From the NCBI RefSeq assembly GCF_024435355.1, contig NZ_JAMJWG010000002.1, positions 682,001-746,000 of the forward strand: a stretch of 64,000 bases of DNA, in the 5' to 3' direction. Source of the DNA: Streptomyces odontomachi (GTDB lineage Bacteria > Actinomycetota > Actinomycetes > Streptomycetales > Streptomycetaceae). Below, one piece after another: positions 63,886 through 64,000 of this stretch (position 1 is its first letter; each line of letters starts with the position of its first letter). Made by a program: the position numbers and the translations under genes. Under the pieces are notes generated by a model that worked only from the letters and a program-made list of their open reading frames with translations, was not told the DNA's origin and made no database searches.

Positions 63886-64000
63886 CCGGCCCGGCGATGG
63901 GGAACCTGACCATCGACGGGGTGCACCGGCCCGCGCCGCACCACCAACTGCACTGGTTCACCACCGGCGAGCTCGGCCCGAACTGGTGGGAAGCCCTGTA
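63846..64000 (+). other. Unidentified coding-like fragment in a second frame
   Basis: In the frame offset by two from the VOC gene, the sequence reads LPQSVYYEWQAYVTGPAMG, then HHQLHWFTTGELGPNWWEAL, and stays open to the window end. It looks like real protein (many Trp/Tyr, few Arg/Pro runs) but I do not recognise the family. It begins within bases where the VOC similarity ends, suggesting a junction between two unrelated gene pieces. Confidence 0.35.

Overview
The window is high-GC actinomycete DNA and looks like a Streptomyces chromosome. The signs are third-position GC bias, tightly packed genes with ATGA/GTGA overlaps, GTG starts, a SARP regulator, twin-arginine substrates and a mycothiol-type DinB protein. 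It contains one large nonribosomal peptide (NRPS) gene cluster between sugar-utilisation, methionine and housekeeping genes. I saw no rRNA, tRNA, CRISPR array or insertion sequence.

Left flank (1-10600). A sugar operon holds a 5'-truncated GH36 alpha-galactosidase, a zinc dehydrogenase, an aldose-epimerase-like protein, an enolase-superfamily dehydratase/racemase and an SDR. A convergent DHA2-type MFS exporter follows. Next is a methionine operon, metY-metX, preceded by a 24-codon leader peptide of the RRHVD...C type that suggests sulfur-amino-acid attenuation.

Biosynthetic cluster (about 10628-46581, possibly to 47437). It begins with a SARP activator (10628-12349, minus) and a 1.45 kb gene-poor stretch. 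The core operon (13800-29174, plus) encodes an Asn/Arg-type non-heme iron beta-hydroxylase, an SbnA/SbnB pair for L-2,3-diaminopropionate, an MbtH-like protein, two NRPSs (A-PCP-C-A-PCP and C-A-PCP-C-A-PCP) and a P450. A flavin reductase and a tryptophan-halogenase-type flavoenzyme lie on the minus strand. Divergent from them is a second plus operon (31552-40495): ACP, stand-alone condensation domain, ornithine-carbamoyltransferase-like enzyme, MFS exporter, MacB-type ABC pair, type II thioesterase and a KAS III-like enzyme whose nucleophile Cys is Ser. An AraC-type regulator follows, then a minus-strand acyl-CoA ligase/phenylalanine ammonia-lyase operon, an enoyl-CoA hydratase and a PIG-L deacetylase. 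Four promoter regions in the cluster carry the same pair of heptamers at 11-bp spacing (near GNTATGG-N4-GATATAG), as expected of SARP operators. This links the aryl-acid genes, halogenase, ACP operon and NRPS operon into one regulon.

Inferred product: a small peptide from four adenylation domains. By hand-read specificity codes they are Gln-like, Gly-like, Asn-like and Asn-like but altered. The product is probably built with diaminopropionate or its carbamoylated form (beta-ureidoalanine, a Gln isostere), hydroxylated, halogenated, and joined to a cinnamoyl- or benzoyl-type acyl group. No thioesterase domain ends the assembly line. I do not recognise this as a known pathway.

Right flank (47858-64000). 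A Tat-exported phospholipase C, a YrdC/YciO-family protein, a TetR regulator with two palindromic operators before an MMPL exporter carrying an unusual C-terminal extension, a LacI-regulated sugar ABC transporter, catalase, a DinB protein, a secreted GH27 alpha-galactosidase and a truncated VOC-family gene at the window end. Alpha-galactoside genes therefore lie on both sides of the cluster.
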